Origin: Stenotrophomonas bentonitica
Lineage (GTDB): Bacteria > Pseudomonadota > Gammaproteobacteria > Xanthomonadales > Xanthomonadaceae
Direction of reading: 5' to 3'
Length of the DNA stretch: 64,000 nucleotides
NCBI RefSeq assembly: GCF_013185915.1
Contig: NZ_JAAZUH010000001.1
Span: forward strand, 2,356,001-2,420,000
The notes under the pieces were generated by a model that was not told where the DNA came from, made no database searches, and saw only the letters and a program-made list of their open reading frames with translations. Shown here piece by piece: positions 8,015 through 17,153 of the stretch; positions within the stretch are counted from its first letter, which is position 1, and each line of letters opens with the position of its first letter. The translations under genes were made by a program, and so were the position numbers.

Positions 8015-8324
8015 GGTTGACCTCCAATGGTTGTAGCCCTCGACGGAATGGCGAGGGGATCGGAGCCCACATCCAGCATGCTCAAGAGTTTTGCGCTCCG
8101 ACCTGCACCGTGCGCGCTGGATCGCAGGGAGGCAATTAGGTTTTTTCTATTGGTTTTCGCAGTCTCATTGACGGCGCCTACCCATTGACGCTTCTGCCAT
8201 CTAATGGGGCTTCCGATAGATGGTGTGAATCGAAGTACTGAGACCTGCGTTCGCGATGGACGCCTGAAGCGTCCAGCGACTCAAGGAGGTTCCATCGGCC
8301 ACGGTTGACGTTATGAGCAAACCC
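8015..8324. other. intergenic region upstream of symE-like gene
   Basis: About 310 bases without a convincing gene. The left end holds the symE-like ribosome binding site (GGAGG). An AT-rich patch near 8137-8160 is a plausible promoter area for it. The right end runs into a REP hairpin. Nothing else is recognised. Confidence 0.4.
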
Positions 8325-8347
8325 CGCCGGGCAGAGCCCGGCGCTAC
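8325..8347 (-). repeat. SMAG-type REP hairpin whose GTAG gives the fpr stop
   Basis: CGCCGGGC and GCCCGGCG form a perfect 8-base stem with a 3-base loop, preceded on the minus strand by GTAG (8344-8347). The TAG of that head is the stop codon of the ferredoxin reductase gene (8344-8346). Confidence 0.8.
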
Positions 8348-9093
8348 TTGCTGCTGACGTACTTTTCGCGGCGGACCTGCGGGGTGGGCAGGCCGGCGTC
8401 CTTCAGGACCTCGAAGGTGGCGTCGACCATGTCCGGGTTGCCGCACAGGTAGGCGATGTCGGTGGCCGGGTTGGGGGCGAACTCGGCCAGGTGCTGCTGC
8501 ACGTAGCCGTGGCGCACGTCCGGGTGCGGGGCGTCCGGCAGCTCGCGGGACAGGCACGGGACATAGCGGAAGCCCGGATGGGCGGCGGCGAAGGCGTAGA
8601 AGTCGTCGCTGTAGAGCAGCTCGTCGGGGGTGCGGGCACCCTGCAGCAGCACCACCTCGACCCCGCGCTCGGCCATGGCGGTGGCCAGCAGCGGCAGCAT
8701 GGAGCGGTACGGGGTGACCCCGGTGCCGGTCGCGATCAGCAGGTAGCGGGCGTTGTGGTCGCCGGGCATCAGGCAGAACCGGCCGAACGGGCCGCTGGCG
8801 GTCACGTGGCCGCCCAGGTCCAGGCCCTCGAACAGGGCCGTGGCAGCGCCGCCGGGCACGAAACTGACTGCAATATCAACGGCTTCGCCCGGTGCCAGGG
8901 CGTGGTCGTGGATCGTGGCCAGGGAGTAGCTGCGCTTGGTGGCGGTGCCGTCGGCGTACTCGAAATGGACCTGGATGAACTGTCCGGGCTGGAAATCCAG
9001 CGGCTGGCCGTCATCACGCAGGAACTGGTAGTGGCCGACGGTGGGGGCCAGCATGCGCCGGTCGATCAGCTTGAGGGGGAATTGAACAGGCAC
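8344..9093 (-). CDS. fpr: ferredoxin--NADP(+) reductase, FNR-like flavoprotein
   Basis: A 249-residue soluble flavoprotein with the FNR two-domain plan. The FAD-binding motif RSYSLAT is near residues 53-59, the pyridine nucleotide loop ATGTGVTPYRSM is near 120-131, and the CGNPDMVDATFEVL motif lies near the C-terminus, followed by the REKY tail seen in bacterial Fpr. The expected reaction is electron transfer between NADPH and ferredoxin or flavodoxin, important in redox stress and iron-sulphur assembly. It is transcribed divergently from the YadG-like ABC gene, with about 105 bases between. Its TAG stop is contributed by the GTAG head of a REP element. Confidence 0.88.
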   Translation of the reverse strand: MPVQFPLKLIDRRMLAPTVGHYQFLRDDGQPLDFQPGQFIQVHFEYADGTATKRSYSLATIHDHALAPGEAVDIAVSFVPGGAATALFEGLDLGGHVTASGPFGRFCLMPGDHNARYLLIATGTGVTPYRSMLPLLATAMAERGVEVVLLQGARTPDELLYSDDFYAFAAAHPGFRYVPCLSRELPDAPHPDVRHGYVQQHLAEFAPNPATDIAYLCGNPDMVDATFEVLKDAGLPTPQVRREKYVSSK

Positions 9094-9139
9094 GAATTTG
9101 GGAAACAGTGTGTAGCCGGGGCAAACCCCTGAGGCCTTC

Positions 9140-9145
9140 TATAAT
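9140..9145 (+). promoter_or_regulatory. candidate -10 box for the yadGH-like operon
   Basis: A perfect TATAAT lies 54 bases upstream of the TTG start of the ABC ATPase gene, in the short gap between two divergent genes. The corresponding -35 element is weak, so the assignment is tentative. Confidence 0.45.
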
Positions 9146-9198
9146 AGCCGCTCCCCCGCCCCTATCCAGCGCCGACCCTTGGGCGCGAAGGCAAGAGC

Positions 9199-10158
9199 TT
9201 GGCATCCCAGAATCCCCCCGCGACCAGTACCGCCCCCGCCCTGCGGGTGCGCGACCTCCGCAAGACCTATGACAACGGCACCCAGGCGCTGAAAGGCGTT
9301 TCGCTGGACGTTGCCCCGGGTGACTTCTTCGCGCTGCTGGGCCCGAACGGGGCCGGCAAGTCCACCCTGATCGGGATCATCAGCTCGCTGGTGAACCTGA
9401 GTGAAGGCCAGGTGGAGGTGTTCGGCAGCGACCTGGTGCGCAGCCGCAGCGCCACCATGCGCCTGATCGGGCTGGTGCCGCAGGAAATCAACTTCAACCT
9501 GTTCGAGAAGCCCTTCGACATCCTGGTGAACTACGCCGGGTTCTACGGGGTGGCGCGCGCGGAGGCCGAGCAGATGGCCGAAGTGGAGCTCAAGCGCGCC
9601 CACCTGTGGGAGAAGGCGCAGGTGATGAGCCGCACGCTGTCGGGCGGCATGAAGCGCCGGCTGATGATTGCCCGCGCGATGATGACCCGGCCGCGGCTGC
9701 TGATCCTGGACGAACCCACCGCAGGCGTGGACATCGAGATCCGCCGCGACATGTGGCGGGTGCTGAAGGAGATCAACGCGGCCGGTACGACGATCATCCT
9801 GACCACGCACTACCTGGAAGAAGCCGAGCACCTGTGCCGCAACCTGGCCATCATCAACCACGGCCAGATCGTCACCCAGGGCCCGATGCGCGAGCTGCTG
9901 GCCAAGCTGGACGTGGAAGGCTTCCTGTTCGATATCGACGGTGAGCTGCCGGCGCAGCTGCCGGTGATCGAGGGCACCACGATCACGGCGATCGACGGGC
10001 ACACGCTGGACGTGGACATGCCGCGCGCGATGGACCTGAACCGGGTGTTCGCGGCACTGAACGCGTCGGGGATCCGGGTGCGTTCGATGCGGACCAAGAG
10101 CAACCGGCTGGAGGAGCTGTTCGTGCGGCTCACCGGCAACCAGGAGAATGCGGCATGA
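9199..10158 (+). CDS. ABC transporter ATP-binding protein, YadG-like
   Basis: This 319-residue ATPase subunit begins with a TTG codon; no better in-frame start precedes the conserved ALRVRDLRKTY segment. Walker A GPNGAGKST is at about 48-56, the signature LSGG at 147-150 and Walker B LLILDEP at 167-173, followed by the switch His in TTHYLEEAEHL. The C-terminal 80 residues form the extra domain found in drug- or polysaccharide-type ABC-2 exporters. The gene overlaps the permease gene by ATGA, so the two are co-translated. In E. coli YadGH is an inner-membrane exporter of unknown substrate. Confidence 0.88.
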   Translation: MASQNPPATSTAPALRVRDLRKTYDNGTQALKGVSLDVAPGDFFALLGPNGAGKSTLIGIISSLVNLSEGQVEVFGSDLVRSRSATMRLIGLVPQEINFNLFEKPFDILVNYAGFYGVARAEAEQMAEVELKRAHLWEKAQVMSRTLSGGMKRRLMIARAMMTRPRLLILDEPTAGVDIEIRRDMWRVLKEINAAGTTIILTTHYLEEAEHLCRNLAIINHGQIVTQGPMRELLAKLDVEGFLFDIDGELPAQLPVIEGTTITAIDGHTLDVDMPRAMDLNRVFAALNASGIRVRSMRTKSNRLEELFVRLTGNQENAA

Positions 10159-10955
10159 GCAGCACCCCGACCCCGGTCCTGACCGACGGCCAGCGCAACC
10201 GGATCGCGCTGATGACGATCGTGCGCCGCGAAGTGGCGCGCATCCTGCGCATCTGGGGCCAGACCCTGGTGCCGCCGGCGATCACGATGACGCTGTACTT
10301 CCTGATCTTCGGCGGGCTGATCGGTTCGCGCGTGGGCGAGATGGGCGGCTACAGCTACATGCAGTTCATCGTGCCGGGCCTGGTGATGATGAGCGTGATC
10401 CAGAACAGCTACGGCAACATCAGTTCGTCATTCTTCGGGGCGAAGTTCGGGCGGCACGTGGAAGAGCTGCTGGTGAGCCCGATGCCGAACTGGGTGATCC
10501 TGTGGGGCTACGTGGCCGGTGCGGTGTTGCGTGGTCTGATGGTGGGCATCATCGTGCTGATCATCGCGATGTTCTTCACGCCGGTACGCATTCCGCACCC
10601 GCTGGTGACGCTGACCACGGTGCTGCTGGGCGCGACGATCTTCTCGCTGGCCGGCTTCATCAATGCGGTTTACGCCAAGAAGTTCGATGACGTGGCGATC
10701 GTGCCGACCTTCATCCTGACGCCGTTGACCTATCTGGGTGGCGTGTTCTATTCGGTGAAGCTGCTGCCGGGCTGGGCCGAAGCGGCCACGCATGCGAACC
10801 CGATCTTCTACATGGTCAACGCGTTCCGCTACGGCCTGCTGGGCAGCAGCGACGTGCCACTGTGGGTGGCCTACGCGCTGATGATCGGCTTCGTGGTGGC
10901 ACTGACCGCGCTGGCGCTGTGGTTGTTGAAGCGGGGTGTCGGGATGCGGAGCTGA
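10155..10955 (+). CDS. ABC-2 type transporter permease, YadH-like
   Basis: A 266-residue integral membrane protein with about six hydrophobic helices and the ABC-2 family pattern, including the conserved RSD-type loop region around LLVSPMPNWV and the PLTYLGGVFYSVKLLP motif near residues 195-210. It partners with the ATPase encoded directly upstream (4-base overlap). Two stem-loops downstream, one with a T-rich tail, close the operon. The substrate is unknown. Confidence 0.88.
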   Translation: MSSTPTPVLTDGQRNRIALMTIVRREVARILRIWGQTLVPPAITMTLYFLIFGGLIGSRVGEMGGYSYMQFIVPGLVMMSVIQNSYGNISSSFFGAKFGRHVEELLVSPMPNWVILWGYVAGAVLRGLMVGIIVLIIAMFFTPVRIPHPLVTLTTVLLGATIFSLAGFINAVYAKKFDDVAIVPTFILTPLTYLGGVFYSVKLLPGWAEAATHANPIFYMVNAFRYGLLGSSDVPLWVAYALMIGFVVALTALALWLLKRGVGMRS

Positions 10956-11023
10956 TCTGCCTCCTCCCCCCCTCTTGATTGGCGGCCGAAGCCGCCGTTT
11001 AATACCTCGGCGTCACCCAACCG

Positions 11024-11058
11024 AACCCGTCCCTGGCCGAGCCAGGGGCGGGTTTTAT
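11024..11058 (+). terminator. Rho-independent terminator after yadGH-like operon
   Basis: AACCCG-T-CCCTGGC pairs with GCCAGGG-G-CGGGTT around a three-base loop, and is followed by TTATT. A smaller stem, GGCGGC/GCCGCC at 10981-10996, precedes it. Confidence 0.8.
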
Positions 11059-11087
11059 TCGTGTAGCACTCCACAGGGGATACCAGG

Positions 11088-11639
11088 ATGGTTTTCAGCA
11101 ACACACGGAATACGTTTGGATGCATCGGACTCGCAATTGCCCTGCTCGCGCTCTCGGGCTGTTCCACCAAGCCCATACCGCTCAACTACGCGCCAAGTTC
11201 GGTGCTTTCGGCCCATGGCACGGTCAATGTAACCACGTTCGAGTACCTGCCTGCCAAGGGAGGCGAGATCAAACCGAACCAGGTGCGCAACACCGCCATG
11301 GGGGACGTGCTTTTCGAGCGCAACGTGGACGTGATCCTGCGCGACGCGGTGTTCTCCGAACTGCGTCTGGTCGGGGTCACCATGGATGGACAGGCGGACG
11401 CGCTGAGCGGCCAGATCCAGGAGTTCCTGATCGATGATCTGGGTTACAGCGTGGATTGGACGCTGCGCATTCGCTATGTGCTGAAAGACAAGGACGGCAA
11501 GGTGGTTTACGACCAGGTCAAGGAGACCAAGCGGAACACCAGCAAGTTCGTCAATGTATTTGCCTCGCTTAACGAGACAATCAAGCACAACGCCGAACTG
11601 ATCATCCAAGACCAGGCGTTCATCGGCGCGATCAACTAG
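11088..11639 (+). CDS. YajG-like lipoprotein
   Basis: The 183-residue product has a signal peptide with lipobox LSGC (Cys25), so it is probably an outer-membrane lipoprotein. The mature part is strand-rich and contains SGQIQEFLIDDLGYSVDWTLRIRYVLKDKDGKVVYDQ, the layout of the YajG-like family. That family's function is poorly understood. The gene stands alone between the yadGH-like terminator and panE. The stop is TAG with no REP attached. Confidence 0.65.
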   Translation: MVFSNTRNTFGCIGLAIALLALSGCSTKPIPLNYAPSSVLSAHGTVNVTTFEYLPAKGGEIKPNQVRNTAMGDVLFERNVDVILRDAVFSELRLVGVTMDGQADALSGQIQEFLIDDLGYSVDWTLRIRYVLKDKDGKVVYDQVKETKRNTSKFVNVFASLNETIKHNAELIIQDQAFIGAIN

Positions 11640-11721
11640 CATCCGCCCGGGTGGTGCCCGTGCAAACGGGCACCACTGCTTGGGGTAAGGTGATGTACCC
11701 CTACCCTGTTGACACGACTTC

Positions 11722-12660
11722 ATGCGCATCCTTGTTCTCGGCGCCGGCGGAACCGGCGGCTACTTTGGGGGACGGCTGGCCCAGACCGGGTTGGACGTGA
11801 CCTTCCTGGTGCGCCCTGTCCGCGCCGCTCAGCTGGACCAGGATGGACTGGTTATCCGCAGTCCGCTGGGTGATGCAGCGTTCCCGGTGGCGCATGTCAC
11901 GGCTGACGCGCTGCCCGCGCTGGCGGCGGAACAGCCGTTCGACCTGGTGATGTTGAGCTGCAAGGCCTACGACCTTGAGAGCTCGATCGAGGCGATTGCG
12001 CCCGCGGTGTCGTCGCGTACCACGGTGCTGCCGATCCTCAACGGGCTGCGCCATTACGCAGCGCTGGATGCGCGTTTCGGGCGCGATGCGGTGCTGGGCG
12101 GGCTGTGTTTCATCAGTGCGACCAAGGCGGACGATGGGGCGGTACTGCATCTTGCGCCTGCCGCAAAGATCACCTTTGGTGAGCGCGATACGCCCGGCAG
12201 CAGTGCGCGGGTGTTGGCACTGGCCGCGGCCTGTGTGCAGGCCGGGGTAGACCATGTGGCCAGTGAGGCGATCGGGAAGGAACAGTGGGTCAAGTACACG
12301 TTCCTGACCGCGCTGGCGGCCGCGACGTGCGTGATGCGGGCCGATGTGGGCATGATCGTGGCGACCGACGACGGTGCTGCGGTGGTCCGCGGCCTGTATG
12401 ACGAGTGCCTGGCGGTGGCCGAGGCGGCCGGAGAGCCGGTTCCGGAGAAGGCGCGCACGATTGCGCTGTCTGCGTTGACCCAGGAAGGCTCTGCGTTGAA
12501 GGCGTCGATGCTGCGCGATCTGGAAGCCGGCCAGCAGGTGGAGGCGGAGCAGATCGTGGGCGACATGTTGGCGCGGGCACGCGCTGCTGGCCAGGCGGCG
12601 CCGCTGCTGGCGGTGGCGTACGCGCATCTGCAGGCGTACCAGCGCAGCCGCGCGGGTTGA
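11722..12660 (+). CDS. panE: 2-dehydropantoate 2-reductase (ketopantoate reductase)
   Basis: A 312-residue enzyme expected to reduce ketopantoate to pantoate with NADPH in pantothenate/CoA synthesis. The N-terminal Rossmann motif is GAGGTGGYFGGRLA (residues 7-20). The catalytic-Lys region ASEAIGKEQWVKYTFL is near residues 178-193, and the C-terminal helical domain shows the SALKASMLRDLEAGQQVEAEQIVGDM pattern with the family's substrate-contacting residues. It is followed two bases later by the epimerase-like gene, so both probably share a transcript. Some members of the family act on other 2-keto acids. Confidence 0.85.
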   Translation: MRILVLGAGGTGGYFGGRLAQTGLDVTFLVRPVRAAQLDQDGLVIRSPLGDAAFPVAHVTADALPALAAEQPFDLVMLSCKAYDLESSIEAIAPAVSSRTTVLPILNGLRHYAALDARFGRDAVLGGLCFISATKADDGAVLHLAPAAKITFGERDTPGSSARVLALAAACVQAGVDHVASEAIGKEQWVKYTFLTALAAATCVMRADVGMIVATDDGAAVVRGLYDECLAVAEAAGEPVPEKARTIALSALTQEGSALKASMLRDLEAGQQVEAEQIVGDMLARARAAGQAAPLLAVAYAHLQAYQRSRAG

Positions 12661-12662
12661 AC

Positions 12663-13478
12663 ATGACGGCCGGTGCGCTTCCGGCGCGGGTGCTGGTGCT
12701 GGGAATGGGGTATGCCGGGCGACATGTTGCGTCGTTGCTGCAGTCGCTGGGCGTGGCGTGCAGTGGGTCGGTGCGCGATGTTGCGGTGGCGCCGGAGGTC
12801 ATCCGCGATGCGGAGGCGGTGCTGTGTACGGTGCCGCCGGATGAGGACGGCGACCCTGTTCTGCGCTTGCTGATGACACAACTGCGCGACAGCCCTTCGA
12901 TGCGCTGGGTGGGGTATCTCTCTTCTACTGCCGTGTATGCCGACCGCGACGGTGGCTGGGTGGATGCGCATTCGGCTGCCGATGCGGTGGATGAATCAGC
13001 GCGACGGCGTTTGCTGGCGGAGCAGCAGTGGCGCGCACTCGCGCTGGAAAAGGGCATCGCATCGGCAGTGTTCCGCCTGCCCGGGCTGTATGGGCGTGGG
13101 CGCAATGCGCTGGTGCAGTTGGCCGAAGGACGCGCACGGCATGTGCTGAAGCCCGGGCTGGTGTTCAACCGGCTGCACGTGGAAGACCTTGCGACGGCGG
13201 TGGTGGCGGCCATGCGCCGTGCCGAGCCCGCGGCGTTGTATCTGCCCTGCGATGATGAAGCGGCAGCGCCACAGCAGGTGCTGGCGTATGCGGCGGCGCT
13301 GGGCGGATTCGAGATGCCGCCCGCAATGGCGTGGGACGATCCCTCGTTGAGCCCGGCGTTGCGGCGGTTCTATGCCGGGTGTAAACGGATCGACAGCCTA
13401 GGGACGCGTGAGGCGCTGCAGTGGGCGCCGAGGTTCGCGACGTATCGCGAAGGCCTCCAGGACGCGTTCAACGGGTAG
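12663..13478 (+). CDS. NAD(P)-dependent oxidoreductase, YeeZ-like SDR family
   Basis: From the ATG at 12663 the product has 271 residues. The nucleotide-binding motif GMGYAGRHVA is near residues 15-24, and the extended-SDR motif YLSSTAVY, with a catalytic Tyr candidate, lies near 82-89. The YeeZ group consists of extended SDR proteins of uncertain substrate. The short gap after panE argues for one operon. The last codon before the stop is followed by TAG supplied by the GTAG head of a SMAG repeat (13475-13478). Confidence 0.78.
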   Translation: MTAGALPARVLVLGMGYAGRHVASLLQSLGVACSGSVRDVAVAPEVIRDAEAVLCTVPPDEDGDPVLRLLMTQLRDSPSMRWVGYLSSTAVYADRDGGWVDAHSAADAVDESARRRLLAEQQWRALALEKGIASAVFRLPGLYGRGRNALVQLAEGRARHVLKPGLVFNRLHVEDLATAVVAAMRRAEPAALYLPCDDEAAAPQQVLAYAAALGGFEMPPAMAWDDPSLSPALRRFYAGCKRIDSLGTREALQWAPRFATYREGLQDAFNG

Positions 13479-13554
13479 AGCCACGCCCTGCGTGGCTGCA
13501 ATGCCCGGATACCAGGAAGGGTCGGCGCGTCAGCCACGCAGGGCGTGGCTCTAC
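13475..13554. repeat. inverted SMAG REP dimer
   Basis: Two hairpins of the AGCCACGC/GCGTGGCT type face each other: GTAG at 13475-13478 with stem 13479-13497, and stem 13532-13550 followed by CTAC 13551-13554. The dimer fills the convergent gap between the YeeZ-like gene and tatD. Its left GTAG contains the YeeZ-like stop codon. Confidence 0.88.
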
Positions 13555-13558
13555 CGCC

Positions 13559-14374
13559 TCATTCAACGGGTGGAATGCGGAAGAAGGCGCGCGTTGCGGC
13601 CGTGGCATTCGCTGCCGTGGTCGCCACGTCCTCGCCTCGATCCCGCGCCAGGTCTTCGACGATGTGCTTCAGGAACATCGGCTCGTTGCGGCGGTCCTTC
13701 GGCATCGGCTTCAGGCTGCGCGGCAGCAGGTACGGCGCGTCGGTCTCCATCATCAGGCGCGCGGCCGGAATGTGCTTGACCAGTTCACGCAGGTGCGCGC
13801 CACGGCGTTCGTCGCACAGCCAGCCGGTGATGCCGATGTACCAGTCCTGGTCCAGGTAGTCGAACAGCTCCTGGCGCTCGCCGGTGAAGCAATGCACCAC
13901 CGCCGCGCCGATACGACCGTCGAAGTTCTTCATCTGCGCCATGAAGTCGGCATGGGCGTCGCGCTGGTGCAGGAACAGCGGCTTCAACGCGCCATCAGCA
14001 CCGCGCACCTCGCTGGCCAGCTGCAGCTGCCGTTCGAAGGCGCGGTGCTGGGCCGGGCGCGGGGCGAAGTCGCGGAAGTAGTCCAGGCCACACTCACCCA
14101 CCGCCACTACTTCGGCATGCGCATGCAGGGCACGCATTTCGGCGTCGCACTCGTCGGTGTACTCCACCGCGTGGTGCGGGTGCACGCCGGCAGTGGCGTA
14201 CAGGAAACCGGGATGCTGGCGGGCCAGGTCCAGCGCCATCGGCGAGTGCTCGCGGCTGGCGCCGGTCAGCACCATCTGCACCACGCCGGCCTCACGGGCG
14301 CGGGCCAGTACGGCGTCGCGGTCGCGGTCGAAGGAATCGTGGGTGAGGTTGGCGCCGATATCGATCAGTTGCAT
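13559..14374 (-). CDS. tatD: TatD family metal-dependent hydrolase
   Basis: The 271-residue product starts at MQLIDIGANLTHDSF. TatD-type motifs are in order: an initial D-x-G-N variant (IDIGANL), AGVHPHH near residues 67-73, VGECGLDYFRDF near 91-102 with the metal-ligand Glu, VVHCFTG near 156-162, and METDAPYL near 204-211 with the active-site Asp. The family has DNase or exonuclease activity reported in repair and oxidative stress. A long artefactual extension upstream of this start is antisense to hrpB. The gene is divergent from hrpB (81-base gap). Confidence 0.9.
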   Translation of the reverse strand: MQLIDIGANLTHDSFDRDRDAVLARAREAGVVQMVLTGASREHSPMALDLARQHPGFLYATAGVHPHHAVEYTDECDAEMRALHAHAEVVAVGECGLDYFRDFAPRPAQHRAFERQLQLASEVRGADGALKPLFLHQRDAHADFMAQMKNFDGRIGAAVVHCFTGERQELFDYLDQDWYIGITGWLCDERRGAHLRELVKHIPAARLMMETDAPYLLPRSLKPMPKDRRNEPMFLKHIVEDLARDRGEDVATTAANATAATRAFFRIPPVE

Positions 14375-14455
14375 GGGGCAGGTACAGGGCAGTTGATCGC
14401 GCCATTGTAGCGTGCCGCCCGTGCGGGCCCTGCCCGCGGCCCGTATCCTTGCGGC

Positions 14456-16960
14456 ATGAGCTCGCCTGATTTCCCGATTTCCCCGCTGCTGCCGCAGATC
14501 GCCACGCACCTGGCCGCGCATCCGCGCCTGGTGCTGGAAGCGCCACCTGGCGCGGGCAAGACCACCCAGGTGCCGCTGGCACTGCTGGACGCGCCGTGGC
14601 TGGAAGGGCGGAAGATCATCATGCTGGAACCGCGCCGGATCGCCGCGCGTAGTGCCGCGCAGTTCATGGCGCGGCAGCTGGGCGAAGACGTCGGCGAGAC
14701 GGTGGGCTACCGGATCCGCTTCGAGAACAAGGTGTCGGCGCGCACCCGGGTGGAGGTGGTCACCGAAGGCATCCTGACCCGCATGCTGCAGGACGACCCG
14801 ATGCTGGAAGGCGTGGGTGCGCTGCTGTTCGATGAATTCCACGAACGCCACCTCGCCGCCGACCTTGGCCTGGCGCTGGCGCTGGATGTGCAGGCACAGC
14901 TGCGTGATGACCTGCGCATCGTGGTGATGTCGGCCACGCTGGACGGTGAGCGGCTGGCGCAGTTCCTGGACGCGCCACGCCTGGGCAGCGAGGGACGCAG
15001 TTTTCCGGTCGCGGTCAGCCACTTCCCGGCCCGCCGCGACGAGGCGCTGGAAGCGCAGGCGCGGCGCGCGGTGGAACAGGCGCTGGCGGAACATCCCGGC
15101 GACGTGCTGGTGTTCCTGCCCGGCCAGCGCGAGATCTCGCGCACCCTGGCGGCGCTGGAGCAGGCGCTGCCGGCCCACATCCAGGTGCTGCCCCTGCACG
15201 GCGAACTGCCGGTCGAGCAGCAGTCGCGCGTGCTGCAGCCGGACCCGAACGGACACCGCCGGGTGGTGCTGGCCACCAACGTGGCCGAGTCCTCGGTGAC
15301 CCTGCCGGGCGTGCGCGTGGTGATCGATGCAGGGCTGGCGCGCGAGCCACGCTACGACCCCAACAGCGGTTTCTCGCGGCTGGACGTGGTGAGCATCGCG
15401 CAGGCCTCGGCCGACCAGCGCGCCGGCCGTGCCGGACGCGTTGCGGACGGCTGGGCGTGGCGGCTGTGGCCGCAGTCGCAGCGGCTGGAAGCGCAGCGCC
15501 GACCGGAGATCGCACAGGTCGAACTGGCGGCGCTGGCGCTGGAACTGGCGGCATGGGGCAGCGACGACCTGCGTTTCGTGGACGCTCCGCCGGTGGGTGC
15601 GATGGCGGCCGCGCGCGAGCTGCTGCAGCGGCTGGGCGCGCTGGGCGGAGACGGCGCGCTGACTGCGCTGGGCCGGCGCATGCTGGCGCTGGGCACGCAC
15701 CCGCGCCTGGCGGCGATGTTGTTGGCGGCCGGCAACGGCAGCGAACAGGCGCTGGCCTGCGACTTGGCCGCACTGGTGGAAGCGCGCGACCCGCTGCGCC
15801 AGGGCGGTGATGCGCTGGCCGCGCGCTGGCGGGCGCTGGCGGCGTTCCGGCAGGGGCGTGCACCGCACGACGCCAACCGCGGTGCGCTGGCGGCCATCGA
15901 TGCGGCCAGCAAGCAGTGGCGTCGGCGCCTGCGCTGCGACAGCGCGCTGCCGACCACGGTGGAAGCGCACCAGCTGGGCGACCTCCTTGCGCATGCCTTC
16001 CCCGACCGCATTGCCGCCCGCCACCCGACCGATCCACAGCGCTACCTGCTGGCAAACGGCCGCAGCGCGCGCCTGTTCGACCCCAGCGACCTGCGCGGTG
16101 AACCGTGGCTGGTGGCGGTGGAACTGCGCTACGAGGCCCGCGATGCGCTGCTGCTGCGTGCGGCGCCGGTGGACGAGAACGGGCTGCGCCGCGATTTCCC
16201 CGACCGCTTCCAGCAGGAAGACGTGGTGCGCTGGGATGCGGACAAGCGCGCCCTGGTGGCCCGCCGCGAGAGCCGCTTCGACCGCATCGTACTGGACAGC
16301 CGTTCGGCTGGCCGGGTCGACCCGGCCCAGGCCGCGCAGGCCCTGACCGACGCGGTGCGCGAGCTTGGCCTGGAGGCCCTGCCGTGGACCGATGGGCTGC
16401 GCCAGTGGCAGGCGCGCGCCGTTGCACTGCGCACGTGGATGCCGGAACTGGAACTGCCGGATGTCTCCGATGCCGCGCTGATGGCGTCGTTGCCGACATG
16501 GCTGACCCCGGCATTCAACGGGAAAACCCGGCTGGATGCGCTGGATGAATCGGCGTTGGGCGAAGCGCTGAAGTCGCCGATGCCGTGGGCGCAGCGGCAG
16601 CTGGTCGACCGCCATGCACCGCTGCGGATGGCGGTGCCGTCGGGGATGGAGCGCGGCATCCAGTACGCGCTGGAGGCGGACGGCCACACCCCGCAGCCGC
16701 CGGTGCTGGCAGTAAAGCTGCAGGAGCTGTTCGGGCTGGCCGACACTCCGCGCATCGCCGACGGGCGCGTGCCGCTGACGCTGCACCTGCTGTCCCCGGG
16801 GGGACGCCCGCTGCAGGTGACCCAGGACCTGCGGAACTTCTGGGCGAACACCTATGCCGAGGTAAAGAAGGAGATGAAGGGGCGGTATCCGAAGCATCCC
16901 TGGCCGGATGATCCCTGGACGGCTACGGCTACGCATCGGGCAAAGCCTCGGGGGACCTGA
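14456..16960 (+). CDS. hrpB: ATP-dependent helicase HrpB
   Basis: An 834-residue DEAH-box helicase, close to the usual HrpB length. Motif I is GAGKT (32-36) and motif II is DEFH (126-129). SATLDGERLAQFL (motif III) follows, then the helicase C region with TNVAESSVTLPGVRVVIDAGLAR and QRAGRAGR. The C-terminal half carries the HrpB-specific extension ending with the QVTQDLRNFWANTYAEVKKEMKGRYPKH-type segment, of which FWANTYAEVKKEM is diagnostic. The RNA or RNP target is not settled in most bacteria. It is monocistronic, with a REP element 10 bases after the stop. Confidence 0.93.
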   Translation: MSSPDFPISPLLPQIATHLAAHPRLVLEAPPGAGKTTQVPLALLDAPWLEGRKIIMLEPRRIAARSAAQFMARQLGEDVGETVGYRIRFENKVSARTRVEVVTEGILTRMLQDDPMLEGVGALLFDEFHERHLAADLGLALALDVQAQLRDDLRIVVMSATLDGERLAQFLDAPRLGSEGRSFPVAVSHFPARRDEALEAQARRAVEQALAEHPGDVLVFLPGQREISRTLAALEQALPAHIQVLPLHGELPVEQQSRVLQPDPNGHRRVVLATNVAESSVTLPGVRVVIDAGLAREPRYDPNSGFSRLDVVSIAQASADQRAGRAGRVADGWAWRLWPQSQRLEAQRRPEIAQVELAALALELAAWGSDDLRFVDAPPVGAMAAARELLQRLGALGGDGALTALGRRMLALGTHPRLAAMLLAAGNGSEQALACDLAALVEARDPLRQGGDALAARWRALAAFRQGRAPHDANRGALAAIDAASKQWRRRLRCDSALPTTVEAHQLGDLLAHAFPDRIAARHPTDPQRYLLANGRSARLFDPSDLRGEPWLVAVELRYEARDALLLRAAPVDENGLRRDFPDRFQQEDVVRWDADKRALVARRESRFDRIVLDSRSAGRVDPAQAAQALTDAVRELGLEALPWTDGLRQWQARAVALRTWMPELELPDVSDAALMASLPTWLTPAFNGKTRLDALDESALGEALKSPMPWAQRQLVDRHAPLRMAVPSGMERGIQYALEADGHTPQPPVLAVKLQELFGLADTPRIADGRVPLTLHLLSPGGRPLQVTQDLRNFWANTYAEVKKEMKGRYPKHPWPDDPWTATATHRAKPRGT

Positions 16961-16970
16961 TTCCGCGTGG

Positions 16971-16993
16971 AGCCACGCAGGGCGTGGCTCTAC
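16971..16993 (-). repeat. single SMAG REP hairpin
   Basis: AGCCACGC/GCGTGGCT stem-loop followed by CTAC (16990-16993), i.e. a GTAG-headed unit on the minus strand just after the hrpB stop codon. The mate unit of a dimer is not seen. Confidence 0.82.
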
Positions 16994-17153
16994 CGGTTTC
17001 CGTTCATGTCTGGGGGCCAACCGGCGTTTTGGGCGCAGCTGAATCGATTGCGGGTATTGGTTATGGTGGTGACCGGATCGTGGCCGGCGGATAACACGCC
17101 CTACACGGCCCCCGCGCGACACTGGATTCCGAACCGAGGCAAAGGACCCCCCA

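Noticed and set aside
12405..12662. Longer N-terminus for the YeeZ-like gene
   Set aside because: This part overlaps panE in another frame; the native start is the ATG at 12663, just after the panE stop.
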